64,000 nucleotides of DNA from Pseudomonadota bacterium (GCA_039033415.1 JBCCCR010000002.1:250835-314834), one strand, 5' to 3'; positions 1 to 8,633 are shown, counted from the first letter of the stretch. Notes: a model not told the origin generated them from the letters alone. Program-made: numbers and translations.

Positions 1-1
1 G

Positions 2-826
2 CTGCCGGTCGCTCGACGCATTACGATCGACAAAGAGGACTTCGGCCTGCTGCCCAGCTACCCAGGCCGCTATATGTCGCGCACCGTGCCAGAGTTCCGC
101 GACTTTGTATTTAGCTCGCCGGTCGCCGAGGCTGCGGCCCGCGTCATGCGATCCAGCTACGCGAAATTTTTCTTCGACGAAATCTTCGCCAAAGGACCAC
201 GCTCGAACGAGGCCACGATCTGGCATAACGACCGGATGGGCTGGCCCACCAGTGGCGTTATGGTGCCCTCAATCTGGATCCCGCTCACGCCGGTCGCCGA
301 GGAAAACTCGCTGGAGTGCATCTTGGGTACCCAGCATGAGGACGTTCCCTACTGGCTGTTTTCACCCAACGGGCGCCAGATGATCCGGCCGGAAGACCGG
401 CCGCTGCATCCTGACGGCGAAGCGCGACGCGGTGATCCGAACTTCACGTTCAAGCAGTGGGCGATGGAGCCAGGCGATATCCTGATTGTCCATCCGTGGA
501 CCCTGCACTACTCCCACGGCAACACCGCCGACGACTGGCGAATCGCCATTTCCGTGCGGGTGTTTGGCGATGACATCCGCTGGAAGCCCCGGCCCGATTG
601 CCTGAGCCTCGCCGGCGTTAGCGTCGACGAGATGATTGTCGGTGAGGTGCCAGCCGGACCCTGCATCCCAACGCTTTGGTCCGAAGACGGGCAGCGAGAT
701 GGTGATGCTCACTTCCCGCGAGGCTTTGCGACCAGCTGGTCCAAGACCCGCCGCGACGACGTCAACGAGTTCGAAGAGTTCAAGCGGCTTCAGGCGAAGC
801 ACAAAAGCGAGGCGGTGGCAGGGTGA
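2..826 (+). CDS. Phytanoyl-CoA dioxygenase (PhyH) family protein, 5' end outside window
   Basis: The reading frame is open from the window edge, so the N-terminus is missing; an internal ATG at 74 is probably not the start because the frame upstream of it continues with plausible coding sequence. The PhyH family are non-haem Fe(II)/2-oxoglutarate oxygenases that hydroxylate small molecules. The visible part contains a WHND segment (bases about 221-232) that gives the HxD iron-ligand pair, a distal histidine in LHYSHGN (about 505-525), and a following IAISVR arginine suited to binding 2-oxoglutarate. The stop overlaps the GTG start of the next gene by 4 nt, so the two are translationally coupled. 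The substrate is unknown; the downstream flavin enzymes suggest catabolism of an organic compound. Confidence 0.85.
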   Translation: MPVARRITIDKEDFGLLPSYPGRYMSRTVPEFRDFVFSSPVAEAAARVMRSSYAKFFFDEIFAKGPRSNEATIWHNDRMGWPTSGVMVPSIWIPLTPVAEENSLECILGTQHEDVPYWLFSPNGRQMIRPEDRPLHPDGEARRGDPNFTFKQWAMEPGDILIVHPWTLHYSHGNTADDWRIAISVRVFGDDIRWKPRPDCLSLAGVSVDEMIVGEVPAGPCIPTLWSEDGQRDGDAHFPRGFATSWSKTRRDDVNEFEEFKRLQAKHKSEAVAG

Positions 827-1152
827 CGCCGGAGGACAAAGCCAGCGCGGCAGCCGAACAGGTAGCCGCTATCGGGATGCCGGAGGCCGGACAGGAACCG
901 TCGTTTCTGCCGCATCCACTGATGGACGCCATGATGGAGTCAGTCCTGGCGCTGGGTGGCGAGCTTTGGATTGAGCGCGATCGGCGCCGCACCTTAGAGG
1001 CTCTGCTGCAGGAGAAGGGTCTGGTGACGGCCGACGAAATCGAGAGCTACCAGCTCACGCCAGAGCAGCGGGAGAGCCGCGACGAGGCGCTGGCAGAGAT
1101 GACAAAACGGGTTTTTGAGTCGCTGAAGAAAATCGGCGCGGCTTCAGCCTAG
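823..1152 (+). CDS. Small hypothetical protein coupled to PhyH gene
   Basis: A 109-residue protein starting at GTG, with start and PhyH stop sharing the sequence GTGA. I do not recognise the family. It is rich in Ala, Glu and Arg, has no signal peptide or membrane segment, and looks mostly helical. A central segment (DAMMESVLALGGELWIERDRR, in two parts around residues 30-50) and a Gln/Glu/Arg-rich C-terminal half are its most distinctive parts. Tight coupling suggests it assists or regulates the dioxygenase, but that is inference. It ends 11 bp before the convergent LysR gene. Confidence 0.7.
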   Translation: MTPEDKASAAAEQVAAIGMPEAGQEPSFLPHPLMDAMMESVLALGGELWIERDRRRTLEALLQEKGLVTADEIESYQLTPEQRESRDEALAEMTKRVFESLKKIGAASA

Positions 1153-1163
1153 TCGGCCCGCGT

Positions 1164-2090
1164 TCAGGCTGATTCCGCGGCCTGCACCTCGTCCACTTCC
1201 AGCTTGATGGACTGACGAATCTCTTCCGCCAGGGCGTTGGCCACCGGCCGCTGAAAGGCTTCTTTCCGGGTGATCAATCCGGCGCTGCGGATGAGGGGCA
1301 CCCCGCGCACGTTGAGGCGGGTCACCGTCCCATCTGCCAGCTCCTGGCGCACGAGATGGTCGGGGATCAGCCCGACAAAACCGCCGGACATCACCAGCGA
1401 TTTGATCAACGTCAGCGAGTTGGCCTGCAGCGCCGGCCGCGGCGCCGCAATCCCTGCGGAAATAAACAGCGAGTCGAGCACCTCCAGCGCATGAGGCTGG
1501 TCTACCGACGCCCAGCGGGCGTCCCGTAGCTCCTCCAGCGGTGGATCTTCCTGCGCTGCGAGCGGATGAGTGCTGGCGGCAAAGACGCTGGTGTACACCT
1601 GCACCAGCGGCTCAAATTCCATCGAGTCAGGAAGCGCCAGCAGCGGGAAGTTGCTGAACGCCACCTCAATCTGACCCAGATCCAGGGCGTTAATGAGGTC
1701 TTCGAAGTATCCCTGCTGAAGATGCACGCGCACCTTGGGATGGCTGCCGCAAAAACGACCGATCATGTCGTCGATAATCCGAGTCGCAAATAGAGCACCA
1801 ACCCCCAGCGCCACGGACCCGGCAAGTTCACCAACCGGCTGCTGCGCGTCGCGGCGCGCTCGCGCGCACTCGGCGAGAATCGACTTGGCGTGATGGTATA
1901 GCCGTTCCCCGGCCGCGGTGGGCGTGGCGCCGCGGGCATGACGCTCGAACAGCTCAACGCCCAGCTGATCTTCGAGGGTTTTCATGCTGCGGGTAAGTGC
2001 AGGCTGACTCAGGGGAATCGCTTCAGCCGCCTTTGACAGGTTGCGCTGTTCAAAAACCGCAACAAAGTGTTTTAGCTGGCGAATATCCAT
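1164..2090 (-). CDS. LysR-family transcriptional regulator
   Basis: The 308-residue protein begins MDIRQLKHFVAVFEQ, the classic LysR winged-helix start, followed by the recognition helix region LSQPALTRSMKTLEDQLG (residues about 28-45). A LysR substrate-binding domain fills about residues 90-295. The frame stays open for 51 codons upstream, but the ATG at 2090 fits family length and has an upstream GAGGTAAGG. It is divergent from the methyltransferase gene at 2242 across 151 bp, so it most likely controls that operon. It is convergent with the small gene ending at 1152. The inducer is unknown. Confidence 0.92.
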   Translation of the reverse strand: MDIRQLKHFVAVFEQRNLSKAAEAIPLSQPALTRSMKTLEDQLGVELFERHARGATPTAAGERLYHHAKSILAECARARRDAQQPVGELAGSVALGVGALFATRIIDDMIGRFCGSHPKVRVHLQQGYFEDLINALDLGQIEVAFSNFPLLALPDSMEFEPLVQVYTSVFAASTHPLAAQEDPPLEELRDARWASVDQPHALEVLDSLFISAGIAAPRPALQANSLTLIKSLVMSGGFVGLIPDHLVRQELADGTVTRLNVRGVPLIRSAGLITRKEAFQRPVANALAEEIRQSIKLEVDEVQAAESA

Positions 2091-2205
2091 CTTGGCCTTA
2101 CCTCGGTTAGGGCGGTTCAACAGGCCCGCAACGATCGCTCCATCGACGCCGGGTATGGTCTCATACAGCCCATCAATTGGCTGGGTTCTGGCGCTTTTAG
2201 TAGTC

Positions 2206-2217
2206 TGTCGAACGACA
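2206..2217. promoter_or_regulatory. Short inverted repeat in LysR/methyltransferase divergent region
   Basis: TGTCG-aa-CGACA is a perfect 5-bp inverted repeat 24 bp upstream of the methyltransferase start and about 115 bp from the LysR start. Its place in a divergent LysR promoter region makes an operator plausible, but it is short and could be chance. Confidence 0.3.
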
Positions 2218-2241
2218 AAAAAATTGAGTGGAAAGCCTACC

Positions 2242-3306
2242 ATGGAACGAAATAGCGTGGGTAAAGCACCCCGCCAGCCGCGGCTGGAAGACGACAGCTA
2301 CGCCGACTACCTGACCCAGGTCCGAAACTTTGCGATCCGCGAGTGGTTTCCGGAGGTTGCCGGACAGCTGGTAGCGGGCGCGGGCGCTGCCGGCCTGCCG
2401 GACGCAGGAGCTTCCTGCGACTATTCAGAACTCGCGCCTGTCGTCGACTCGCTGCCTGCGGCAAACAGCTGGAAGCGGGTGATGCGAAGCCAGCAGCGGA
2501 TGACCTGGGACAAGAGCTTTGAAAGCTACAGCCGCGACCGCCAGCATTGGGTAGACCTGCTCGATCGCGCGGAGCAAAACTTCCCGGGACGCCTGCACCG
2601 CGACGAGTCGCTCGTGGTTCCCGACTCCGCCTGCGAAAACATTCATTTGCAGCCCGGTGGCTACTGCCGAGACGAGCTGGCGGGGTTTGTGTTCCACCAC
2701 GGCACCAACGTCTTTTACCAGGGTGACAACGATCACGACGAGCTGCATGATCTGTACGCCGATATGCTCCGCCAGCCCGCCGACGGCCAGCTGAGTCGTA
2801 TCGTCGACCTGGGCTGCTCCATCGGGCAGTGCACCACAGCACTCAAGACCCGCCACCCCGATGCGGACATCTGGGGCCTGGATATCGGTTTGCCGCTGCT
2901 CCGTTACGCTCACCTGCGGGCCACCGAACTCGGCAGCGACGTACACTTCCAGCACGCGTTGGCTGAGGCGACGCCCTTTGAGGACAGCAGCGTCGACGCC
3001 GTCTTTGCCTACATCCTGTTTCACGAGGTCCCGCAGTTCAGTTTTGAGGAAATTGTGGCGGAAGTCCGACGCATCCTGCGCCCGGGCGGCACCTTCACGG
3101 TGATCGACGCGCCGAACGGCACGAATTTTCCGGCACCCAATCGTATGTGGCTGGCGTTTGACGCGCAGTACAACTGTGAACCTTATTCGCCGGCGTTTGT
3201 GGCCAGCGACTTCAAGGGGCTGCTCGAGTCGCAGCACTTTGAGCAGATCGAGCAGGGGCCAACCCCCACGTTCCTCTCCATGACCACCGCCGTAAAACCG
3301 GAGTAA
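2242..3306 (+). CDS. SAM-dependent class I methyltransferase
   Basis: A 354-residue protein from the ATG at 2242 (MERNSVGKAPRQ). The C-terminal half holds a Rossmann methyltransferase fold: motif I VDLGCSIGQCTTAL (about residues 188-201), a GLDIG acidic strand end, a VDAVFAYILFHEV strand and RRILRPGGTFTVIDAP, typical of the Methyltransf_11/25 group. The first 180 residues are an extension I cannot assign; it contains a charged SRDRQHWVDLLDRAEQNFPG segment. Only 7 bp separates it from the downstream flavin oxidase, so they share an operon of four genes (2242-7173). It might O-methylate a substrate or intermediate; no substrate can be read from sequence. Confidence 0.85.
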   Translation: MERNSVGKAPRQPRLEDDSYADYLTQVRNFAIREWFPEVAGQLVAGAGAAGLPDAGASCDYSELAPVVDSLPAANSWKRVMRSQQRMTWDKSFESYSRDRQHWVDLLDRAEQNFPGRLHRDESLVVPDSACENIHLQPGGYCRDELAGFVFHHGTNVFYQGDNDHDELHDLYADMLRQPADGQLSRIVDLGCSIGQCTTALKTRHPDADIWGLDIGLPLLRYAHLRATELGSDVHFQHALAEATPFEDSSVDAVFAYILFHEVPQFSFEEIVAEVRRILRPGGTFTVIDAPNGTNFPAPNRMWLAFDAQYNCEPYSPAFVASDFKGLLESQHFEQIEQGPTPTFLSMTTAVKPE

Positions 3307-3313
3307 CGGCACA

Positions 3314-4903
3314 GTGAACCAGCCCGTCGATCCGATGGGGTCGGATACCGATCAGCTGCTCAAGGCCTTGGCCTCGTGCATGGAGCGCGGCTCGCTCGAT
3401 TTGAGCCCCGAGACGCTGGAACTTATGTCCCAGGACGTGTATCGAGCCGGCGCTGAACCGTTGGCGGTTGCCCGACCCCAGACAACGCAGGAGGTGTCTG
3501 CGCTGGTCAAGGTCGCCAACGCGCATCAGCTTCCGCTCTACGTCCGCGGCGGCGGCATGTCGTATACCGACGCCTACTACCCGGAAGAAGCTGGCGCCCT
3601 CACGCTGGACATGGCGAGCATGGATCAGGTGCGGGAAATCAACGCGCACGACCTGTACGTCACGGTCGAAGCCGGCTGCACCTGGAAGAGCCTGAACGCA
3701 GCGCTGGAGCCCCACGGCGTCCGGCCGATTTTCTGGGGCCCGATGTCGGGCAAGCTGTCGACGGTGGGCGGCGCCATGGCCCAGGGTGCCGTGACCTTCG
3801 GATCCTCCAGAAACGGCCCTTCCATGGCCGCGGCGCTCGGCATTGAGCTGGTGCTCGGATCCGGCGAGATTCTGCACACCGGCTCAGGCGGCCAGCCGGG
3901 CCACAGCGCCTTCTATCGGGAGTACGGTCCGGACCTGACCGGGTTGGTGTGCGGTGACGCTGGCGCGCTGGGTATCAAAACCGCCATCACGATGCGGCTT
4001 GAGCCCATTCCCGCCACGGGGCGCGGCCTGTCGTTTTCCTTTACACAATTCAGCGATCTGGTGGAAGCCGTACGGCGAGTCTCCCGCTACAAGCTGGCGA
4101 CCGAAATCTTCGGCGCCGAAACCGGGCTGGTGAAACGCGTGGCGGGCCCGCCCGATCTGAAGAGCGACCTGGGCCAGCTACTGACGCTTTTCCGCTCTGC
4201 GTCTAACCCGATCGCCGGCTTGCGCAAGATTCTGAAGGTCGCGCTAAACGGGCGACGCTTCATGGACCGCTCCCAGTTTCTGGTCAATTTTCTGACCGAG
4301 GGAACAGACAGCGCGGAGCTAAAGTGGATGCTAGGAAGAATTCGCCAGGAGATCGGCGACCTTGGCATCGAGGTAGCCGATACCGTGGCGGAATTCACCC
4401 GTGCTGAGCCGTTCCCTGATCCGATGCTGCTCGGTCCGGAAAACCGCCGACTGCTCCCGCTGCATGGGGTGGTGCCCTACTCCAGCGCCGACCCTTTGCA
4501 CAACGATTATCGAGCGTACCTGGACAGCATTCAGGACCGCTGCAGCGAGCACGGGGTAGAGGTGTACATCGTCTACGCCACCACCGGCTCAGCCGGCTTC
4601 CTCTACGAGTGTGTGATCTACTGGCCGGACTCCTGGCCGCAGCTGCATCAAAAACATACGGCCGACGAAATCTTATCGTCGGTGGCCGAACCAGAGGACA
4701 ATCCCGAAGGTCGGGCGCTGGTCGAGGAAATCCGCCAGGAGACCATCGAGATTTTCTATCGGCATGGCGCCATCCACTTCCAGATCGGCCGGGCCTACCC
4801 GTTTACGAAAGATCGAAATCCAGCGGCGCTCAAGCTGCTGACCGATCTTCGCGATGGCCTGGACCCGAATCGACTGGTTAACCCGGGAGCACTCGGACTA
4901 TGA
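3314..4903 (+). CDS. FAD-binding oxidase of the VAO/4-cresol dehydrogenase type
   Basis: 529 residues, GTG start. The N-terminal FAD_binding_4 domain (about residues 55-235) shows LYVRGGGMSYTDAY, VEAGCTWKSLNAAL and GNxxG-like GDAGALGIKTAITMRLEP. The C-terminal substrate domain ends DPNRLVNPGALGL, as in vanillyl-alcohol oxidase, 4-cresol methylhydroxylase and GlcD relatives. Such enzymes oxidise phenols, alcohols or 2-hydroxy acids at FAD. No signal peptide is seen. It lies 7 bp after the methyltransferase and overlaps the next gene by 4 nt (ATGA). Together with the monooxygenase and alcohol dehydrogenase downstream, a phenolic or aryl-alcohol substrate is a reasonable guess. Confidence 0.88.
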   Translation: MNQPVDPMGSDTDQLLKALASCMERGSLDLSPETLELMSQDVYRAGAEPLAVARPQTTQEVSALVKVANAHQLPLYVRGGGMSYTDAYYPEEAGALTLDMASMDQVREINAHDLYVTVEAGCTWKSLNAALEPHGVRPIFWGPMSGKLSTVGGAMAQGAVTFGSSRNGPSMAAALGIELVLGSGEILHTGSGGQPGHSAFYREYGPDLTGLVCGDAGALGIKTAITMRLEPIPATGRGLSFSFTQFSDLVEAVRRVSRYKLATEIFGAETGLVKRVAGPPDLKSDLGQLLTLFRSASNPIAGLRKILKVALNGRRFMDRSQFLVNFLTEGTDSAELKWMLGRIRQEIGDLGIEVADTVAEFTRAEPFPDPMLLGPENRRLLPLHGVVPYSSADPLHNDYRAYLDSIQDRCSEHGVEVYIVYATTGSAGFLYECVIYWPDSWPQLHQKHTADEILSSVAEPEDNPEGRALVEEIRQETIEIFYRHGAIHFQIGRAYPFTKDRNPAALKLLTDLRDGLDPNRLVNPGALGL

Positions 4904-6072
4904 GCGGTACACAGGGGGAAATCGCGATCGTGGGGGGCGGTATCGGCGGGCTCACGCTCGCCCTTGGGCTGGCCCGGGCCGGCGAAAAGCCGGTGGTCTA
5001 CGAGCAGGCGATTGAGCATAGCGAAGTTGGCGCGGGGATCTCACTGGCGCCCAATGCGGTCAAGGGACTGCGCTTCCTGGGCGTTGAGCCGGCGATCGTT
5101 GAGCTCGCCGACGAGCCGATGGAGCAGTACACCCGCCACTACCAGACGGGTCAGCCGCTGGTGACCATCGATCGGCACAACACCGCCAGCCAGTTCGGCG
5201 CAAGCTACCTGCAGATGCATCGAGCGGATCTACAGGCCATTTTGCTGGACGCGCTCAAAGCTCATGCACCCGACTGCGTGCGCTTGGGTCACCGGCTAGC
5301 CGACATCAGCCAGTCGGGTGATGGCGTCACGCTGTCGTTTGAGGAGCGGGCACCCGTCGACGCAGCGCTGGTGGTTGCCTCCGACGGGCTGCGATCGGTG
5401 ACTCGCGGCCAGGTGTTCGGCGAGCTCGGGGCCAACTACTCGGGCATCGTGGCTTGGCGTGGCCTGATTCCCACCGAACGGCTCGCCGGCTGTGACCTGC
5501 TGCCGGAGTCCAACGTGTTTGTCGGGCCCGATCGGATCTTTGTGCGTTACCCGGTGCGCAAAGGGCAGATCCAGAACTGCGTGGCCTTCACCCGGGAATC
5601 GGAGTGGCAGGCGGAAGGCTGGATGGAGAAAGGCGATCTGAGCGAGCTAAGAGCCGCGTTTGCGGATTTTCATCCGGATGTGACGCAGGTGCTGGACTCA
5701 TTCTTACAAGAAGAGTGTTTCCGCTGGGGTCTGTTCGAACGCCAGCCGCTGCCTCGCTGGGTGGACGGCCGGGTAGCGGTGCTCGGTGACGCCGCCCATC
5801 CGATGCTGCCATGGTTTGGCCTGGGTGCAGCCACCGCCATCGAGGATGCGGTGATTCTGGCCCGAGCACTGACCGAGTTTGCTAGCCTCGACGAGGCCCT
5901 GCAGCGCTACCAGGCGGCACGCTACGAGCGAGTCACCGAGATCCACCGCGAGTCGCTCGCAGGCGGTGAGCGACTCATGACCGCCCACAAAACGCTTTAC
6001 AAGAGTGAGCCTGTGGTAACCGAGGACACGCTCGGAATGACGCTTTATGATCCTGGCACCGTTGCGCTGTAG
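4900..6072 (+). CDS. FAD-dependent monooxygenase (salicylate hydroxylase-like)
   Basis: 390 residues of the group A flavin monooxygenase family (FAD_binding_3). The N-terminal dinucleotide motif is IVGGGIGGLTLALGLARAG (residues about 8-26). A DG motif appears in VVASDGLRSVTR (about 162), and the second FAD motif GDAAHPMLPWFGLGAATAIEDA (in parts, about 296-317) is clear. These enzymes use NAD(P)H and O2 to hydroxylate aromatic or similar rings. The start codon overlaps the upstream oxidase stop (ATGA), so the two are co-translated. Salicylate-, 6-hydroxynicotinate- or related hydroxylases are all possible. Confidence 0.92.
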   Translation: MSGTQGEIAIVGGGIGGLTLALGLARAGEKPVVYEQAIEHSEVGAGISLAPNAVKGLRFLGVEPAIVELADEPMEQYTRHYQTGQPLVTIDRHNTASQFGASYLQMHRADLQAILLDALKAHAPDCVRLGHRLADISQSGDGVTLSFEERAPVDAALVVASDGLRSVTRGQVFGELGANYSGIVAWRGLIPTERLAGCDLLPESNVFVGPDRIFVRYPVRKGQIQNCVAFTRESEWQAEGWMEKGDLSELRAAFADFHPDVTQVLDSFLQEECFRWGLFERQPLPRWVDGRVAVLGDAAHPMLPWFGLGAATAIEDAVILARALTEFASLDEALQRYQAARYERVTEIHRESLAGGERLMTAHKTLYKSEPVVTEDTLGMTLYDPGTVAL

Positions 6073-6081
6073 GCCCTCCTG

Positions 6082-7173
6082 ATGCAGATCAAAGCCGCCG
6101 TCTTCGAGCAACGAGAGCAGCCGCTGGCGTTTCGGGAGCTGGAATTGGCCGATCCCGGAGCCGGCGAATTGCTCGTCGAAATCCTGGCCTGCGGGATATG
6201 CCATACCGATATCGGCATGCAGGCCTTTCACCCTTTACCCTCGGTGTTAGGCCACGAGGGCTGCGGCCGAGTCTTAAGCTGCGGGCCGAATGTGAAAGGC
6301 CTCAGCCCCGGAGATCTTGTGGTCCTGACGTTTGGTTCGTGCGGGGACTGCGGCAACTGCGAGCGCGATCTACCGTCGCACTGCCACCACATGATGGACC
6401 TGAACTTCAGCGGCAAGAACCCTCAGGGTGAGCTGACGCTCGCCACCACAGAAGGTGATGGCGTACACGGTTCGTTTTTCTGCCAGTCGAGCTTTGCCAC
6501 CCACGCGCTGGTCACCGAGCGAAATGCGATCCGCATTGACGACCCGGCGGCTCCACCCGATCTGCTGGCGCCGCTGGGCTGCGGGGTACAGACCGGCGCC
6601 GGCGCGGTCACCAACACGCTGGACGTTGAACCAGGTTCGAGCTTCGTTTGCTTCGGCAGCGGTGCGGTGGGCCTCAGCGGGATCATGGCGGCCAAGCTGC
6701 GCGGCTGCGAAACCATTATTGCGGTCGATATCAATCCCGATCGCCTGACTCTGGCAAAGGAGCTCGGCGCCACCCACTGCCTGGACGGTCGGGACAACCC
6801 CACAGAACACATCCTCGAAATCACCCGCGGCGGCGCTGACTACGCGCTCGAAACCGCGGGTACGGTCGATACCTTCCACGCGTCTATCAGCTGCACCCGC
6901 ATGGGGGGTCATACCGGCATTGTCACCATCCCAAACTGGATGGAGGGTTTTCACTTCAAAGGTGCCGATCTGGCGCTGGGCCGAACCGTGACGGGCGTGT
7001 TGGAGGGATCAAGCCGTCCTCAGGAATATATTCCCCAGCTTTACGACTGGTACCGCGACGGCCGGCTGCCGCTCGACAAGCTCGTCACTCGATACCCGTT
7101 CGAGGAAATCAACCAGGCACTCAAGGATCTGGAACAGGGCACCTCGGTGAAGCCGGTCCTGCTGATGCAATAA
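6082..7173 (+). CDS. Zinc-dependent aryl-alcohol dehydrogenase-like MDR enzyme
   Basis: 363 residues of the medium-chain dehydrogenase family. Catalytic zinc ligands are in ACGICHTD (C, about residue 37) and VLGHEGCG (H-E, about 57). The structural zinc lobe is CGDCGNCERDLPSHC (about 90-104). The NAD-binding motif is FGSGAVGLSG with an acidic VDIN strand end, indicating NAD preference. The sequence resembles benzyl/aryl-alcohol dehydrogenases (XylB, AreB). It is the last gene of the operon, 9 bp after the monooxygenase, and probably oxidises an alcohol intermediate to the aldehyde. Confidence 0.9.
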   Translation: MQIKAAVFEQREQPLAFRELELADPGAGELLVEILACGICHTDIGMQAFHPLPSVLGHEGCGRVLSCGPNVKGLSPGDLVVLTFGSCGDCGNCERDLPSHCHHMMDLNFSGKNPQGELTLATTEGDGVHGSFFCQSSFATHALVTERNAIRIDDPAAPPDLLAPLGCGVQTGAGAVTNTLDVEPGSSFVCFGSGAVGLSGIMAAKLRGCETIIAVDINPDRLTLAKELGATHCLDGRDNPTEHILEITRGGADYALETAGTVDTFHASISCTRMGGHTGIVTIPNWMEGFHFKGADLALGRTVTGVLEGSSRPQEYIPQLYDWYRDGRLPLDKLVTRYPFEEINQALKDLEQGTSVKPVLLMQ

Positions 7174-7177
7174 ACAT

Positions 7178-7236
7178 GGGGTCAGAGTAAAGGGTCAGAG
7201 TAAGCAGCGCTTACTCTGACCCTTTACTCTGACCCC
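7178..7236. repeat. Perfect 28-bp inverted repeat built from GGGTCAGAGTAA motifs
   Basis: Two 28-bp arms (7178-7205 and 7209-7236) are exact reverse complements around a 3-nt loop. Each arm is itself made of two copies of the word GGGTCAGAGTAA, so the sequence is both a direct and an inverted repeat. It starts 4 bp after the alcohol dehydrogenase stop and could act as a strong terminator hairpin, though no T-tract follows. From memory, GGGTCAGAGTAA/TTACTCTGACCC words occur near REP-associated tyrosine transposases in Gammaproteobacteria; no transposase is present here. Confidence 0.85.
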
Positions 7237-7245
7237 GGGCAATTT

Positions 7246-7277
7246 TGACCCCGGAGAGCCCTGACCCCGGAGAGCCC
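7246..7277. repeat. Exact tandem duplication of a 16-bp unit
   Basis: TGACCCCGGAGAGCCC occurs twice back to back (7246-7261 and 7262-7277). It shares the TGACCCCGG word with the right end of the neighbouring 28-bp hairpin. The two repeats together fill most of the 119-bp gap between the alcohol dehydrogenase and the TetR gene. Confidence 0.85.
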
Positions 7278-7292
7278 GTTAACCATCCAAAG

Positions 7293-8006
7293 CTAGCTCG
7301 GCGCGTTCACCACCGCCAGCGCGTTCGCCAGCAGAAGCTTTTTGAAGTCGGCTAGATACCTTTTGCTGTGCTGGCCGGGAAAGACCACCACCAACGCTCC
7401 TTCGATTGCCGCGTTGACGAGCTGAGCGCGCTGCTCAGCTTTGCGGTTGCTGAGCGCCGGATTGACCTCCGCGATCAGCGTGGCGACCTGCTTCCGATAG
7501 TACGCATAGATATCGGACAGCGCAGACTCGAGCCCCTCGCTTGCGGCAATCGACCATAGGTGGACGAAAAATGCCCGCCGCTGAGGATCCACCGCGTCAT
7601 CAAAAAGAAAATCGACGACGGCGGTAAATCGTTCCGTTGGCTCGTCGGGCCAACGATCCCGAAGTTTTTGAAACTCATCGCTGTAGCGGCGGGACGTGTC
7701 GGCAAAAATCGCCCCAAGCAGATCGGCACGGGTTGGGAAGTAGTACTGGATCGCGGAGATTCGCAGCTTGGCCCGACTCGCTATCGCGTTCATGGAAAAC
7801 TGGCTGGCGCCACATTCCATAATGTGGGCAATCGCAGCCTGCAGGATCAGCTGGATCTTCGCCTGCCCCCGTGCGCGTGTGCCCGTGCCGATTCGCTGAC
7901 CCGAATCTGCATGACCTGCACCTGTTGTTGCTGTCCGTTCGATGATCTTTACCTCCGGCTCTGGACGTCGCTTGCCGCTGACCGCGCTAATTGGTAATGT
8001 TACCAA
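7293..8006 (-). CDS. TetR-family transcriptional regulator
   Basis: Up to 237 residues. The TetR helix-turn-helix is clear: FSMNAIASRAKLRISAIQYY followed by FPTRADLLGAIF. The C-terminal ligand domain is not recognisable. The start is uncertain: the first codon of the longest frame is TTG at 8006, which lies inside a palindromic operator-like sequence and has no ribosome binding site. A good GGAGGT lies at about 7949-7954 (complement) but is followed in frame only by ATC. The gene is divergent from the lipoprotein at 8097 and most likely represses it and its own promoter. Confidence 0.88.
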   Translation of the reverse strand: MVTLPISAVSGKRRPEPEVKIIERTATTGAGHADSGQRIGTGTRARGQAKIQLILQAAIAHIMECGASQFSMNAIASRAKLRISAIQYYFPTRADLLGAIFADTSRRYSDEFQKLRDRWPDEPTERFTAVVDFLFDDAVDPQRRAFFVHLWSIAASEGLESALSDIYAYYRKQVATLIAEVNPALSNRKAEQRAQLVNAAIEGALVVVFPGQHSKRYLADFKKLLLANALAVVNAPS

Positions 8007-8023
8007 ATTGGTTAGGTTACCAA
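7991..8023. promoter_or_regulatory. Twin palindromic operators, probable TetR-family binding sites
   Basis: TTGGTAATGTTACCAA (7991-8006) is a 7-bp inverted repeat with a 2-nt centre. TTGGTTAGGTTACCAA (8008-8023) is a second, imperfect copy 17 bp away. Two 16-bp palindromes in the gap between a TetR gene and its divergent target are typical autorepressor sites. The position upstream of the lipoprotein start at 8097 suits promoter occlusion. Confidence 0.7.
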
Positions 8024-8096
8024 CAAACGATTTATCACCGGAGTGTGGTCACAAGGTCGGGCCTTCGCGCCCAACAAACCACGGGAGAGGACCGCC

Positions 8097-8633
8097 ATGT
8101 CGGGTCAATTTCTTCGCGCAGGTTCAATCCTGCTGCTCTTAACGTCACTAGCTCTGCTGGTCAGCGCCTGCGGTCAACAGCCAGCCGGGCAAGGCGGTGC
8201 ACAGGCGGCGCCAGCTTCCATGGATTCCCCGTCCAGCGAGGAGCAGCTGGCTGCATTCAAGGGGGCGATCCGCGAAAAGTACGACATGAAAGAGCAGGCG
8301 TTTCGCGACAACACCCCCGAACCGATCCTCACGCGCTTTTACACCGAGTCGGTGATCTCTACCGATCCGGAGGGCAATACCAAAGTTGGGAGGGCGGCGC
8401 TGGCGCCGGTCTATGATGAAGTGATTGGGTCGTTGGTCAAAATTGAGTCCTACAACACTTTTGTCAACGGCGACGCCGGCTGGGACTGGGTCAATTTTCA
8501 CGTCAGTTTCCCGCCGGGCATCGAAGAGGAACCCTTTACCTTTAAGATGCTCTTTCTGTGGGAGCGCATCGACGGTGAATGGTGGTCCCACGGCGAGATG
8601 TACGTCATGGGCGAGTTCACTATGAATGGCTGA
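8097..8633 (+). CDS. SnoaL/NTF2-like lipoprotein
   Basis: 178 residues from the ATG at 8097, chosen because it follows GGGAGAGG and begins a lipoprotein signal (hydrophobic SILLLLTSLALLVSAC, lipobox LVSAC, Cys about residue 22). The mature part has the SnoaL/DUF4440 pattern: a helical AFKGAIREKYDMKEQAF start, an ILTRFYTESVISTDPEG segment, and a strand-rich end with LWERIDGEWW. Such cone folds act as ketosteroid-isomerase-like enzymes or ligand binders. It sits 19 bp before the Tat-exported flavin oxidase, so the two envelope proteins probably work together. Function is unknown. Confidence 0.8.
   Translation: MSGQFLRAGSILLLLTSLALLVSACGQQPAGQGGAQAAPASMDSPSSEEQLAAFKGAIREKYDMKEQAFRDNTPEPILTRFYTESVISTDPEGNTKVGRAALAPVYDEVIGSLVKIESYNTFVNGDAGWDWVNFHVSFPPGIEEEPFTFKMLFLWERIDGEWWSHGEMYVMGEFTMNG

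Noticed and set aside
105..383. Alternative frame inside the PhyH gene
   Set aside because: Arg/Pro/Ser-rich out-of-frame shadow; the PhyH frame has the iron-binding motifs.
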